Shown one piece after another: positions 1 to 5,283 of a stretch of DNA of 5,291 nucleotides (positions within the stretch are counted from its first letter, which is position 1; each line of letters opens with the position of its first letter). The stretch spans positions 1 to 5,291 of the forward strand of contig CASTQR010000123.1 in the NCBI GenBank assembly GCA_949451265.1, given 5' to 3'. The stretch comes from an uncultured Eubacteriales bacterium (GTDB lineage: Bacteria > Bacillota_A > Clostridia > Oscillospirales > Oscillospiraceae). Below the pieces are notes generated by a model that had not been told where the DNA came from, did not search any database, and was given only the letters and a program-made list of their open reading frames with translations. The position numbers and the translations under genes were made by a program.

Positions 1-116
1 GACTGGAGCTCGTTTACGTTGAGCCGGGTGCCCATGGGGATTTTCAGGGTGATGATGTCCTCCCGCAGCCGGGAGTAGATCTGATCCACCAGGGACGCTT
101 TTTTGATTCGTGCCAT
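1..116 (-). CDS. GntR-family (FadR-like) transcription regulator, N-terminal fragment
   Basis: This is the start of a regulator that continues beyond the left edge; 38 full codons are visible. The peptide opens MARIKKASLVDQIYSRLRED and continues with IITLKIPMGTRLNVNELQ. This matches the first part of the GntR-type winged-helix DNA-binding domain: the family pattern is a helix of the form V-x-x-x-(I/V)-Y-x-x-L-(R/K)-x-x-I, then L-x-x-G-x-x-L-x-x-x-x-L. The ATG at 116-114 is preceded by AGGAG (minus strand, about 130-126) at 9 nt spacing. The gene is divergent from ptb-buk, and its promoter overlaps a palindrome, so it probably regulates itself and that operon. The ligand-binding domain is outside the window, so FCD versus other GntR subfamilies cannot be decided; FadR/FCD is a guess from the N-terminus. 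Confidence 0.85.
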   Translation of the reverse strand, partial: MARIKKASLVDQIYSRLREDIITLKIPMGTRLNVNELQ

Positions 117-138
117 TGTCCAACGCTCCTATCAGCAT

Positions 139-167
139 AAAACATTTTATATCTTGCAAGGTATATT
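139..167 (+). promoter_or_regulatory. Weak candidate promoter for ptb-buk
   Basis: TATATT at 162-167 matches the -10 consensus at 5 of 6 positions. A 17-bp spacer places AAAACA (139-144) in the -35 position, which matches at only 3 of 6. The predicted leader would be about 70 nt. The poor -35 suggests either an activator-dependent promoter or a wrong call. No better plus-strand promoter was found between 117 and 244; the TATATC at 215-220 has no suitable -35. Confidence 0.25.
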
Positions 168-172
168 ATACC
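160..172. promoter_or_regulatory. Palindromic operator candidate, GGTATA-T-TATACC
   Basis: This is a perfect 13-bp palindrome with 6-bp arms and a one-base centre. It covers the whole -10 box of the divergent regulator promoter. It also overlaps TATATT (162-167), a possible -10 for ptb-buk. FadR-type GntR regulators typically bind short palindromes of the GT-N-AC kind, and NanR binds GGTATA repeats, so this is a natural binding site for the adjacent regulator. The assignment is inference from symmetry, position and family knowledge. Confidence 0.55.
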
Positions 173-192
173 GGGAACCCGGAAAATTGCAA
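165..192 (-). promoter_or_regulatory. Promoter of the GntR-type regulator
   Basis: Reading the minus strand, TTGCAA (192-187, 4 of 6 matches to the -35 consensus) is followed by a 16-bp spacer and a perfect TATAAT (170-165). The predicted start of transcription would be near 158, giving a leader of about 40 nt that contains the AGGAG site. This is the best sigma-A-like promoter in the intergenic region. Confidence 0.65.
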
Positions 193-230
193 GGGGAAAT
201 TTCCCCGCCCGCCCTATATCAACATACAGA

Positions 231-237
231 AAGGAAG
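231..237 (+). promoter_or_regulatory. Ribosome binding site of ptb
   Basis: AAGGAAG contains an AGGA core at 232-235, 9 nt before the ATG at 245. It fixes the ptb start. The reading frame stays open upstream to a GTG at 110, but that start would lie in the divergent gene and the promoter region and has no such site. Confidence 0.75.
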
Positions 238-244
238 CTCCGCC

Positions 245-1150
245 ATGGTTTTCAAGACATTTGACCAGCTCATCGAACACCAGAAGGGCCACCCCACCAT
301 GTCCCGCATGGCCATCGCCGCCGCCGGGGACGAGCACACCATCGAGGCCGCCCTCCACGCCCGCAAGGAGGGCATCGCCCACCCCATCCTGGTGGGCGAC
401 AGGAAGCTGATTGACGAGGCCCTGGCCCACCTGGGCGAGAGCGTCCCCGCTGAGGACATCTATGACGTGCCCGACTTGGCCGAGTCCGCCCGGTACGCCG
501 TGGGCCTGGTCCGGGAGGGCAAGGCCGACTTCCTCATGAAGGGCAAGCTGGACACCTCCGTGCTGCTGAAGGCGGTGGTGGACAAGGAGAACGGCCTGGG
601 CAAGGGCGGCGTCATGAGCCACTTCACCGCCTTTGAGGCGCCCTCCTATCACAAGCTGCTGGTGCCCGTGGACGGCGGCATGGTGACCTACCCCACCCTG
701 GAGCAGAAGAAATGCATCATCGAGAACACCGTGGGCGCCCTCCACGCCATGGGCTATGAGTGCCCCAAGGTGGGCGTGGTGGCCTGCGTGGAGAAGCTGA
801 ACCCCAAAATGCCCGAGACGGTGGAGGGCGATGCGTTGAAGCAGATGAACCAGCGGGGGGAGATCACTGGCTGTATCGTGGAGGGCCCCATCTCCTACGA
901 CTGCGCCGTCAGCAAGAAAATCGCCGACTTCAAGGGCTTCCAGAGCCCCTGCGCCGGGGACTGCGACGTGCTGGTGGCCCCCAACATCCACGCCGGCAAC
1001 CTGATGGGCAAAATGCTGACCGTCACCTGCGGGGCCAAGATGGCCGGGTTCATCGTGGGCGCTAAGTGCCCCATCGTCATGACCAGCCGGGGCTCCACCC
1101 CTCTGGAGAAGTACCTGTCCATCGTGATTTCCGCCGCCGCGGCCCGCTGA
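245..1150 (+). CDS. ptb: Phosphate butyryltransferase
   Basis: This cytoplasmic enzyme exchanges CoA for phosphate on butyryl-CoA, giving butyryl phosphate for the kinase encoded next. The protein is 301 aa, the usual length for Ptb. Family-typical stretches occur in order: ADFLMKG (94-100), GGVMSHFTAFE (121-131), the DGGM motif (143-146) followed by a long helix, VEKLNPKMPETV (182-193), the GEITGCIVEGPISYD region (205-219), VAPNIHAGNLMGK (244-256), and GAKCPIVMTSRGSTPLEKY (272-290) near the C-terminus. These place it in the Ptb branch of the Pta/Ptb acyltransferase fold rather than acetyl-specific Pta. The start at ATG 245 is backed by AAGGAAG and by family length. It is the first gene of the ptb-buk operon, 12 bp from buk, and is divergent from a GntR-type regulator. 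Related enzymes also accept isobutyryl-, isovaleryl- or valeryl-CoA, so the natural acyl group is not certain. Confidence 0.93.
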   Translation: MVFKTFDQLIEHQKGHPTMSRMAIAAAGDEHTIEAALHARKEGIAHPILVGDRKLIDEALAHLGESVPAEDIYDVPDLAESARYAVGLVREGKADFLMKGKLDTSVLLKAVVDKENGLGKGGVMSHFTAFEAPSYHKLLVPVDGGMVTYPTLEQKKCIIENTVGALHAMGYECPKVGVVACVEKLNPKMPETVEGDALKQMNQRGEITGCIVEGPISYDCAVSKKIADFKGFQSPCAGDCDVLVAPNIHAGNLMGKMLTVTCGAKMAGFIVGAKCPIVMTSRGSTPLEKYLSIVISAAAAR

Positions 1151-1152
1151 TT

Positions 1153-1157
1153 GGAGG
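1153..1157 (+). promoter_or_regulatory. Ribosome binding site of buk
   Basis: GGAGG lies immediately after the ptb stop codon (1148-1150) and 5 nt before the ATG at 1163. It rules out the in-frame TTG at 1151, which would overlap this site and add four residues. Confidence 0.85.
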
Positions 1158-1162
1158 TTACT

Positions 1163-2245
1163 ATGGAAAAGCTGCTGATTTTGAATCCCGGCTCCACCTC
1201 CACCAAGATCGCCGTCTTTGAGGACGAGACCCCGCTGTTCACCGAGTCCATCGTCCACTCCCCGGAGGAGCTGGCCCCCTTCGACCACGTGGCCGACCAG
1301 TACGAGTTCCGCAAGGAGCTGGTGGTCAAGACCCTGGAGAGCCACGGCGTGGCGCTGGACAGCCTGACCGGGATCGTGTCCCGGGGCGGGCTGCTGACCC
1401 CCATCGAGGCGGGGGCCTATGAGGTCAACGACGACATGGTGTGGCAGCTCAGGCACAAGCCCCGGAACGAGCACGCCTCCAACGTTGGGGCCATGATCGC
1501 CAAAGCCATCAGCGACGAGTTGAACATCCCCGCCTACATCTATGACGGCGTGACGGTGGAGGAGCTGCTGCCCATCAATAAGATCACCGGCGTGACCAAT
1601 ATGTTCCATAAGGGCATGGGCCACAACCTGAATACCCGGGCCGCCGCCCTGCGTTATGCCAAGGAGCAGGGCAGGGACTACAAGGAGATCACCGTCATTG
1701 TGGCCCACCTGGGGGGCGGCATCTCCGTCAACCTCCACCACAACGGCCGGATCGAGGACTTCATCAACGATGAGGAGGGCCCCTTCTCCCCCGAGCGGGC
1801 CGGCGGCCTGCCCATCCCCGACGTGGTGGCCGCCTGCTTTGCCCCAGGGGCCACCCAAAAGGGCATCCTGAAGGAGTATAAGAGCCGGGGCGGCCTCATG
1901 GCCCACCTGGGCACCACTGACAGCCGCGAGGTGGAAAAGATGATCCAGGGCGGCGATGAACACGCCAAGCTGATCTACGACGCCATGATCCTGGGTATCG
2001 CCAAGAACATTGGCAAGCTGGCCCCCAACGTGTGCGGCAAGGTGGACGCCATCCTGCTCACCGGTGGCATCGCCTACTCCAAGTATGTGACAGCGGAGAT
2101 CGAGAAGTATGTCTCCTTTATCGCGCCGGTGGTGGTCTATCCCGGCGAGGACGAGATGAAGTCCCTGGCCCTGGGCGGCCTGCGGGTGCTGTGGGGCGAG
2201 GAGAAGGCCAAGACTTATACCAAAGTGGAAAATCCGGGCTATTGA
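1163..2245 (+). CDS. buk: Butyrate kinase (divergent form)
   Basis: This enzyme phosphorylates ADP with butyryl phosphate, releasing butyrate and ATP, as the last step of the Ptb-Buk route. The protein is 360 aa, close to the usual 355-360. ASKHA-fold acyl-kinase motifs are present: NPGSTSTK (8-15, phosphate-1), SRGGLLTPI (73-81, with the conserved Arg74), EHASN (103-107), Asp128 in the position of the usual DP motif, AHLGGGIS (181-188, phosphate-2), GPFSPERAGGLP (206-217), GGLMAHLGTTDSREVE (243-258) and LTGGIA (299-304, adenosine side). One part departs from typical Buk. Where the family usually has a DPVVVDE-type segment followed by IFHALNQKAVAR, this protein has DGVTVEE (128-134) and MFHKGMGHNLNTRAAA (147-162). 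The family-typical NNA-type stretch before EGPFSPER is also changed, to FINDEEG. All core catalytic motifs remain, so it should be an active kinase. Substrate preference among short or branched acyl groups is open. Confidence 0.92.
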   Translation: MEKLLILNPGSTSTKIAVFEDETPLFTESIVHSPEELAPFDHVADQYEFRKELVVKTLESHGVALDSLTGIVSRGGLLTPIEAGAYEVNDDMVWQLRHKPRNEHASNVGAMIAKAISDELNIPAYIYDGVTVEELLPINKITGVTNMFHKGMGHNLNTRAAALRYAKEQGRDYKEITVIVAHLGGGISVNLHHNGRIEDFINDEEGPFSPERAGGLPIPDVVAACFAPGATQKGILKEYKSRGGLMAHLGTTDSREVEKMIQGGDEHAKLIYDAMILGIAKNIGKLAPNVCGKVDAILLTGGIAYSKYVTAEIEKYVSFIAPVVVYPGEDEMKSLALGGLRVLWGEEKAKTYTKVENPGY

Positions 2246-2257
2246 TTCCGCAGCGTT

Positions 2258-2290
2258 AAGCGCCCCTCCCATCGGGAGGGGCGCTTCTTT
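2258..2290 (+). terminator. Rho-independent terminator of ptb-buk
   Basis: The arms GCGCCCCTCCC (2260-2270) and GGGAGGGGCGC (2274-2284) form 11 perfect G/C-rich pairs around a three-base ATC loop. Two A-T pairs extend the stem (2258-2259 with 2285-2286), and the tract continues TTCTTT. It begins 12 nt after the buk stop, so the operon ends here and murE needs its own promoter. Confidence 0.93.
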
Positions 2291-2323
2291 GCGTTTGGGA
2301 CGTTTTCCCGTGTAAATTCATAG

Positions 2324-2372
2324 GCTGGGACAGCAAATTTTGAGGAGGTTCTCTCCATGAAGCTGTCCCAGC
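2324..2372 (+). promoter_or_regulatory. Inverted repeat bracketing the murE ribosome binding site and start
   Basis: GCTGGGACAGC at 2324-2334 is the exact reverse complement of GCTGTCCCAGC at 2362-2372. In mRNA this would give an 11-bp stem with a 27-nt loop that holds the GAGGAGG ribosome binding site (2342-2348) and the ATG (2357-2359). Inside the loop, GGAG (2344-2347) could also pair with CTCC (2353-2356). Each arm is itself GCTG-N3-CAGC, so at DNA level the arms are two half-symmetric sites centred 38 bp apart. The downstream arm lies in codons 2-6 (KLSQL). I could not identify a convincing murE promoter in 2291-2323; TTGGGA at 2295-2300 lacks a well-spaced -10. A role in translation or protein binding is inference. 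Confidence 0.4.
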
Positions 2373-3811
2373 TTTTGTCCGCCGCAGGGGTGGACTGTCC
2401 CCGGGATGTGGACATTACCGCCGTCACCTGCAACACCCGGGAGGTTGTGCCGGGGGCGCTGTTCGCCGCCCTGCCGGGGGCACGGGCCGACGGGCGCGAC
2501 TTTATCCCCGACGCATTGGCACGGGGGGCGGCCGCTGTCATCTGCGCTCCGCCCTTGCCGGAGGGGGTGAACGGCGCGGCGGTGGACGACCCCAGGGCCG
2601 CGTTTGCCCGGATCTGCGCCGAATTTTACGGCCACCCCGCCCGCCGGCTCACCCTCATCGCCGTCACCGGCACCAAGGGCAAAACCACCACCGCCCATAT
2701 GCTACGGGAGATCTTCTCCGCTGCCGGGTACAAGACCGGCATGATCGGCACACTGGGGGCGTACATCGGCCGTACGCTGGCGGCGGACAGTGCCAACACC
2801 ACCCCCGAACCCGCCGCCCTCCACCGCACCCTGCGGCAGATGGCGGACGCCGGGTGCTCCCACGTGGTGATGGAGGTGTCCTCCCAGGCCATGAAGCTGC
2901 GGCGGGTGGAGGGCATCGTCTTTGACGCGGCGGTATTCCTCAACCTCACCCCCGACCACATCGGCGGGGCGGAACACGCCGATTTTGCCGAGTACCGGGA
3001 CTGCAAGGCCACCCTGTTCCGCCAGTGCCGCCTGGCCGTCGGCAACGCCGACGACCCCAACTGGCCCGCTATGGCCGCCCAGGTGCCGCCCTTTGCCCCC
3101 GTCCACACCTTCGGGTTCGGGTGGGGGGCGGACACGCGGGCGGTGGACGCGGGGCCCGATCCAGGCCGGGATTTCGCCGTCCGGCTCACCGTGGAGGGCG
3201 CTCCCCCCTACCACGTCCCCATGCCGGGGCGGTTCAACGGCTGGAACGCCCTGGCGGCCGTGGCCCTGGCCCGGGCGCTGGGGCTGGACGACGGCGCTGT
3301 CCGGGCGGGGTTGGCCCATACCTCTGTGCCGGGGCGGGCCCAGCGGTTCCCCGCCCCCGCGCCCTACGCTGTCCTCATCGACTACGCCCACAACGGCGAC
3401 AGCTTCGCCGCCCTGCTGGGGGCGGTGCGGGAGAGCAGGCCCCGGCGGATCCTCGCCGTGTTCGGGGCCGGGGGGAACCGGCCCAAGCTCCGCCGGACGG
3501 ACATGGGCCGCGCCGCGGCCCAGGGCGCGGACTACGCCATCCTCACCGAGGATAATCCCCGGTGGGAGCGGACGGAGGATATCTGCGGGGACATCGCCGC
3601 CGCCATGGGCGGGGCTATTCCGGTGGAGATCATCCCCGACCGGCGGGCCGCTATCTGCCGGGCGCTGGAGCTGGCGGGGCCGGGGGACGCGGTGGTGCTG
3701 GCGGGGAAGGGCCACGAGGGGTACATTGAGGAACAGGGCGTGCGGCGGGCCTTTTCCGAGTGGGAGGTGCTGGACGGCTATTTCAAGGGAACGGCAAAGC
3801 CCGCCGGGTGA
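2357..3811 (+). CDS. murE: MurE-type UDP-MurNAc-tripeptide synthetase
   Basis: This ATP-dependent cytoplasmic Mur ligase adds the third amino acid to UDP-MurNAc-L-Ala-D-Glu in peptidoglycan precursor synthesis. The 484-aa length is normal. The N-terminal UDP-binding domain spans about 1-98, the central ATPase domain about 99-325 and the C-terminal domain about 326-484. Visible motifs are the P-loop VTGTKGKTT (103-111), NTTPE (147-151), MEVSSQAM (172-179), Lys217 in YRDCKATLF (equivalent to the carbamylated lysine of E. coli MurE), the GGNR motif (372-375), DNPR (399-402) and GKGHE (450-454). Arg375, Asn400, Arg402, Gly450 and Glu454 match the meso-diaminopimelate contacts of E. coli MurE. Unlike most cell-division-cluster MurE proteins, it has NLTPDHIGGAEH (196-207) instead of an LTRDHLDYHGT-type segment. 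It stands alone, with no mur neighbours visible. The start is supported by GAGGAGG at 8 nt spacing. It may be a second MurE paralogue with another substrate, so the symbol names the family only. Confidence 0.85.
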   Translation: MKLSQLLSAAGVDCPRDVDITAVTCNTREVVPGALFAALPGARADGRDFIPDALARGAAAVICAPPLPEGVNGAAVDDPRAAFARICAEFYGHPARRLTLIAVTGTKGKTTTAHMLREIFSAAGYKTGMIGTLGAYIGRTLAADSANTTPEPAALHRTLRQMADAGCSHVVMEVSSQAMKLRRVEGIVFDAAVFLNLTPDHIGGAEHADFAEYRDCKATLFRQCRLAVGNADDPNWPAMAAQVPPFAPVHTFGFGWGADTRAVDAGPDPGRDFAVRLTVEGAPPYHVPMPGRFNGWNALAAVALARALGLDDGAVRAGLAHTSVPGRAQRFPAPAPYAVLIDYAHNGDSFAALLGAVRESRPRRILAVFGAGGNRPKLRRTDMGRAAAQGADYAILTEDNPRWERTEDICGDIAAAMGGAIPVEIIPDRRAAICRALELAGPGDAVVLAGKGHEGYIEEQGVRRAFSEWEVLDGYFKGTAKPAG

Positions 3812-3826
3812 CCGGCGGGCTGTTTC
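3798..3826. terminator. Bidirectional terminator between convergent genes
   Basis: AGCCCGCCGG (3798-3807) and CCGGCGGGCT (3812-3821) form a perfect 10-bp stem with a GTGA loop. The murE stop codon TGA (3809-3811) sits in the loop, so the last codons of murE form the left arm. Plus-strand readout ends in GTTTC and minus-strand readout in TTTGCC, so the T-tracts are short on both sides. The hairpin lies 6 nt after the stop of the minus-strand gene and probably serves both genes. Confidence 0.75.
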
Positions 3827-3827
3827 G

Positions 3828-5270
3828 CTATGCCAGGGCGGGGACAAAGACGCGCCAGGAGGCACCGCCCCGGAGGGCTTCGTTGTTTTCGTCGGAGAGG
3901 GTGAAGTAATACACGGGCTGGCGGAAGCCCTTGCTGTCGGTGATGTACTCCAGGTCACAGGCGATGACGTGGACTCTTCCGCGGGCGGCATCAGCGAAGC
4001 CGAAGGCGTTGGGGCGGTCGAAGCGGCCCGCGCAGAGGTGGTCGTAGGCCGCCTGTTCCGAGATCACCGGGGCCTCCCCATGGAGGGTGACAACAGCCAT
4101 GGCGTTATTCACCTCGTAAAGGGTGTTTCCTTGCGCTACCCAGCACTCTATCTCACCGTCATAGAACACGCCGTCCTGCTCCACGTTGACAGCGCGGAAA
4201 ACGTATCTGCCCTTGCCCTCGTCGAAGAATTGGGCAGCGGCGGGAAGGGGGACGCCCAGTTCGTCCAACTCGCCCCGCAGCTCCGCCTCGGTGAGGGTAC
4301 CCCAGTGCTCAAAGGGGCGCAGATCGCTGTCCACCCGCCAATCGTTGTACCCATAGGAGCGGTCGTTGTAATCCACGATGATACAGAAGGTGCTGTGGTC
4401 GGAGTAGTAGGCGGTGTTGTCGTAGTAGTCGATGTCAAACCGGTCGCCGTTGATGTCCACCCCCCGGCGCCGGGCAAAGTCCAGGGCGAACTGGTCACAG
4501 GTCTCCTTGGTGAAGGGCTCCGCCCAATACACCCCGGCGGGGCCGGGTTCATCGGACAGCGGGCAGTCCAACACCCACTCCGTCCCCCTGGTGTCGGCGG
4601 GGGCCACGGGGATGGGGCCGTCCGCCAGGTTGCCGTAAGGCTGGAAATGGTAGACCAGGAAGATCCCCGCCAGGGCGGCGGCGGACAGGGCGGGCAGTAC
4701 GGTGTAAAGGCTCATCGCTTTCCACTCCTTGCGGGAGAGGCTGAGGGCGGCAAGGCACAGGCAGAAACCCAGCATAGCCCCCAGGGTGTTGCAAAACAGG
4801 TCGTCCACGTCGGCCTGCCCCCTGCCGGTGAAAAACTGGATGATCTCAATGGCGAGGGACGTGCCCAGCCCCGCCGGGAGCATCCAATTCCACCGCTGGA
4901 ACCGGGGAAAGGCCAGGGGCAGAAGTATACCGAACGGCATAAACATGGCAATATTCAACAACGGGTTAAGCCAGATTTGCAGGGTAAAGGCGCTCCACGC
5001 CTCCCAGAAGGCCAGGAACAGGTGGGTCTGCACCCAGAGCCGCATACCCGGATTGGCGGTGCGGATCACCAGGGTGATGGTGCCCAGCCCCGCCAGATAG
5101 CAGGCCAGCAGGGCGATGGCGGCGGCCCGCTTGGCGGGGATAGGGTTACCCCGCTCCTTCCGCCACACGCAGTACAGGAACATGGCCCCACCCACCAGCA
5201 GGGCGGCCAGCAGCGCCGGGGCCAGGGCTTTGGAAAAGTATCTGAGTATGGTGTTGATGAAATCGTGCAT
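3828..5270 (-). CDS. VanZ-family membrane protein with large C-terminal extracellular domain
   Basis: The N-terminal 185 residues form a VanZ-like domain: NIAMFMPFGILLPLAF (106-121), SLAIEIIQFF (138-147), DVDDLFCNTLGAMLG (154-168). These are the family's N-x-x-x-F-x-PFG, IE-x-x-Q and D-x-DD-x-x-x-N-x-x-G signatures. Hydrophobic segments lie near 12-35, 48-69, 101-121, 128-147, 157-178 and 187-207. Positive charges cluster at 37-48, 123-126 and 180-184, so the positive-inside rule puts the N-terminus outside and residues 208-480 outside. VanZ of enterococci gives low-level teicoplanin resistance by an incompletely known mechanism; most family members have no assigned role. The C-terminal 270 residues are acidic, rich in Asp and Tyr at 276-317, and contain six cysteines (236, 258, 296, 376, 413, 438). 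The last 80 residues, with ISEQAAYDHLCAGRF (403-417) and an LEYITDSKGFRQPVYYFTL (440-458) strand pair, resemble PepSY/YycI-like exported domains, but this is a weak resemblance. The stop is TAG at 3830-3828. Confidence 0.85.
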   Translation of the reverse strand: MHDFINTILRYFSKALAPALLAALLVGGAMFLYCVWRKERGNPIPAKRAAAIALLACYLAGLGTITLVIRTANPGMRLWVQTHLFLAFWEAWSAFTLQIWLNPLLNIAMFMPFGILLPLAFPRFQRWNWMLPAGLGTSLAIEIIQFFTGRGQADVDDLFCNTLGAMLGFCLCLAALSLSRKEWKAMSLYTVLPALSAAALAGIFLVYHFQPYGNLADGPIPVAPADTRGTEWVLDCPLSDEPGPAGVYWAEPFTKETCDQFALDFARRRGVDINGDRFDIDYYDNTAYYSDHSTFCIIVDYNDRSYGYNDWRVDSDLRPFEHWGTLTEAELRGELDELGVPLPAAAQFFDEGKGRYVFRAVNVEQDGVFYDGEIECWVAQGNTLYEVNNAMAVVTLHGEAPVISEQAAYDHLCAGRFDRPNAFGFADAARGRVHVIACDLEYITDSKGFRQPVYYFTLSDENNEALRGGASWRVFVPALA

Positions 5271-5277
5271 GAGGCTT

Positions 5278-5283
5278 CTCCCC
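5278..5283 (-). promoter_or_regulatory. Ribosome binding site of the VanZ-family gene
   Basis: GGGGAG on the minus strand (5283-5278) lies 7 nt before the ATG at 5270-5268 and supports that start. The promoter must lie beyond the right edge, since only 21 bases precede the gene here. Confidence 0.65.

Noticed and set aside
193..206. GGGGAAATTTCCCC as an intrinsic terminator for an upstream transcript.
   Set aside because: There is no loop or T-tract; it is a continuous palindrome next to the ptb leader and fits a DNA-binding site better.
110..244. N-terminal extension of ptb from the GTG at 110.
   Set aside because: It would begin inside the divergent regulator gene, run through both promoter candidates, and add 45 residues absent from the family. 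The ATG at 245 has a proper ribosome binding site.
44..2272. A 742-codon open frame on the minus strand across the whole ptb-buk operon.
   Set aside because: It is antisense to two clearly recognisable enzymes. Its His/Gly/Leu/Val-rich composition is what GC-rich codon bias yields in the opposite strand, it shows no family motif, and it runs through the regulator's start region and the terminator.
2291..2323. A murE promoter using TTGGGA (2295-2300) and TAAATT (2313-2318).
   Set aside because: The spacer would be 12 bp, far too short, and the next possible -10 sequences match the consensus poorly. A promoter must exist near here because of the strong terminator upstream, but I cannot point to it.
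3025..3555. A 176-codon plus-strand frame within murE.
   Set aside because: It is an Arg/Gly/Pro-rich out-of-frame reading of the ligase's central domain without its own motifs.
2702..3991. A 429-codon open frame on the minus strand over murE, running into the VanZ-family gene.
   Set aside because: It is a Pro/Gly/Arg/His-rich shadow of murE. It overlaps the end of the genuine minus-strand gene in another frame and crosses the terminator.
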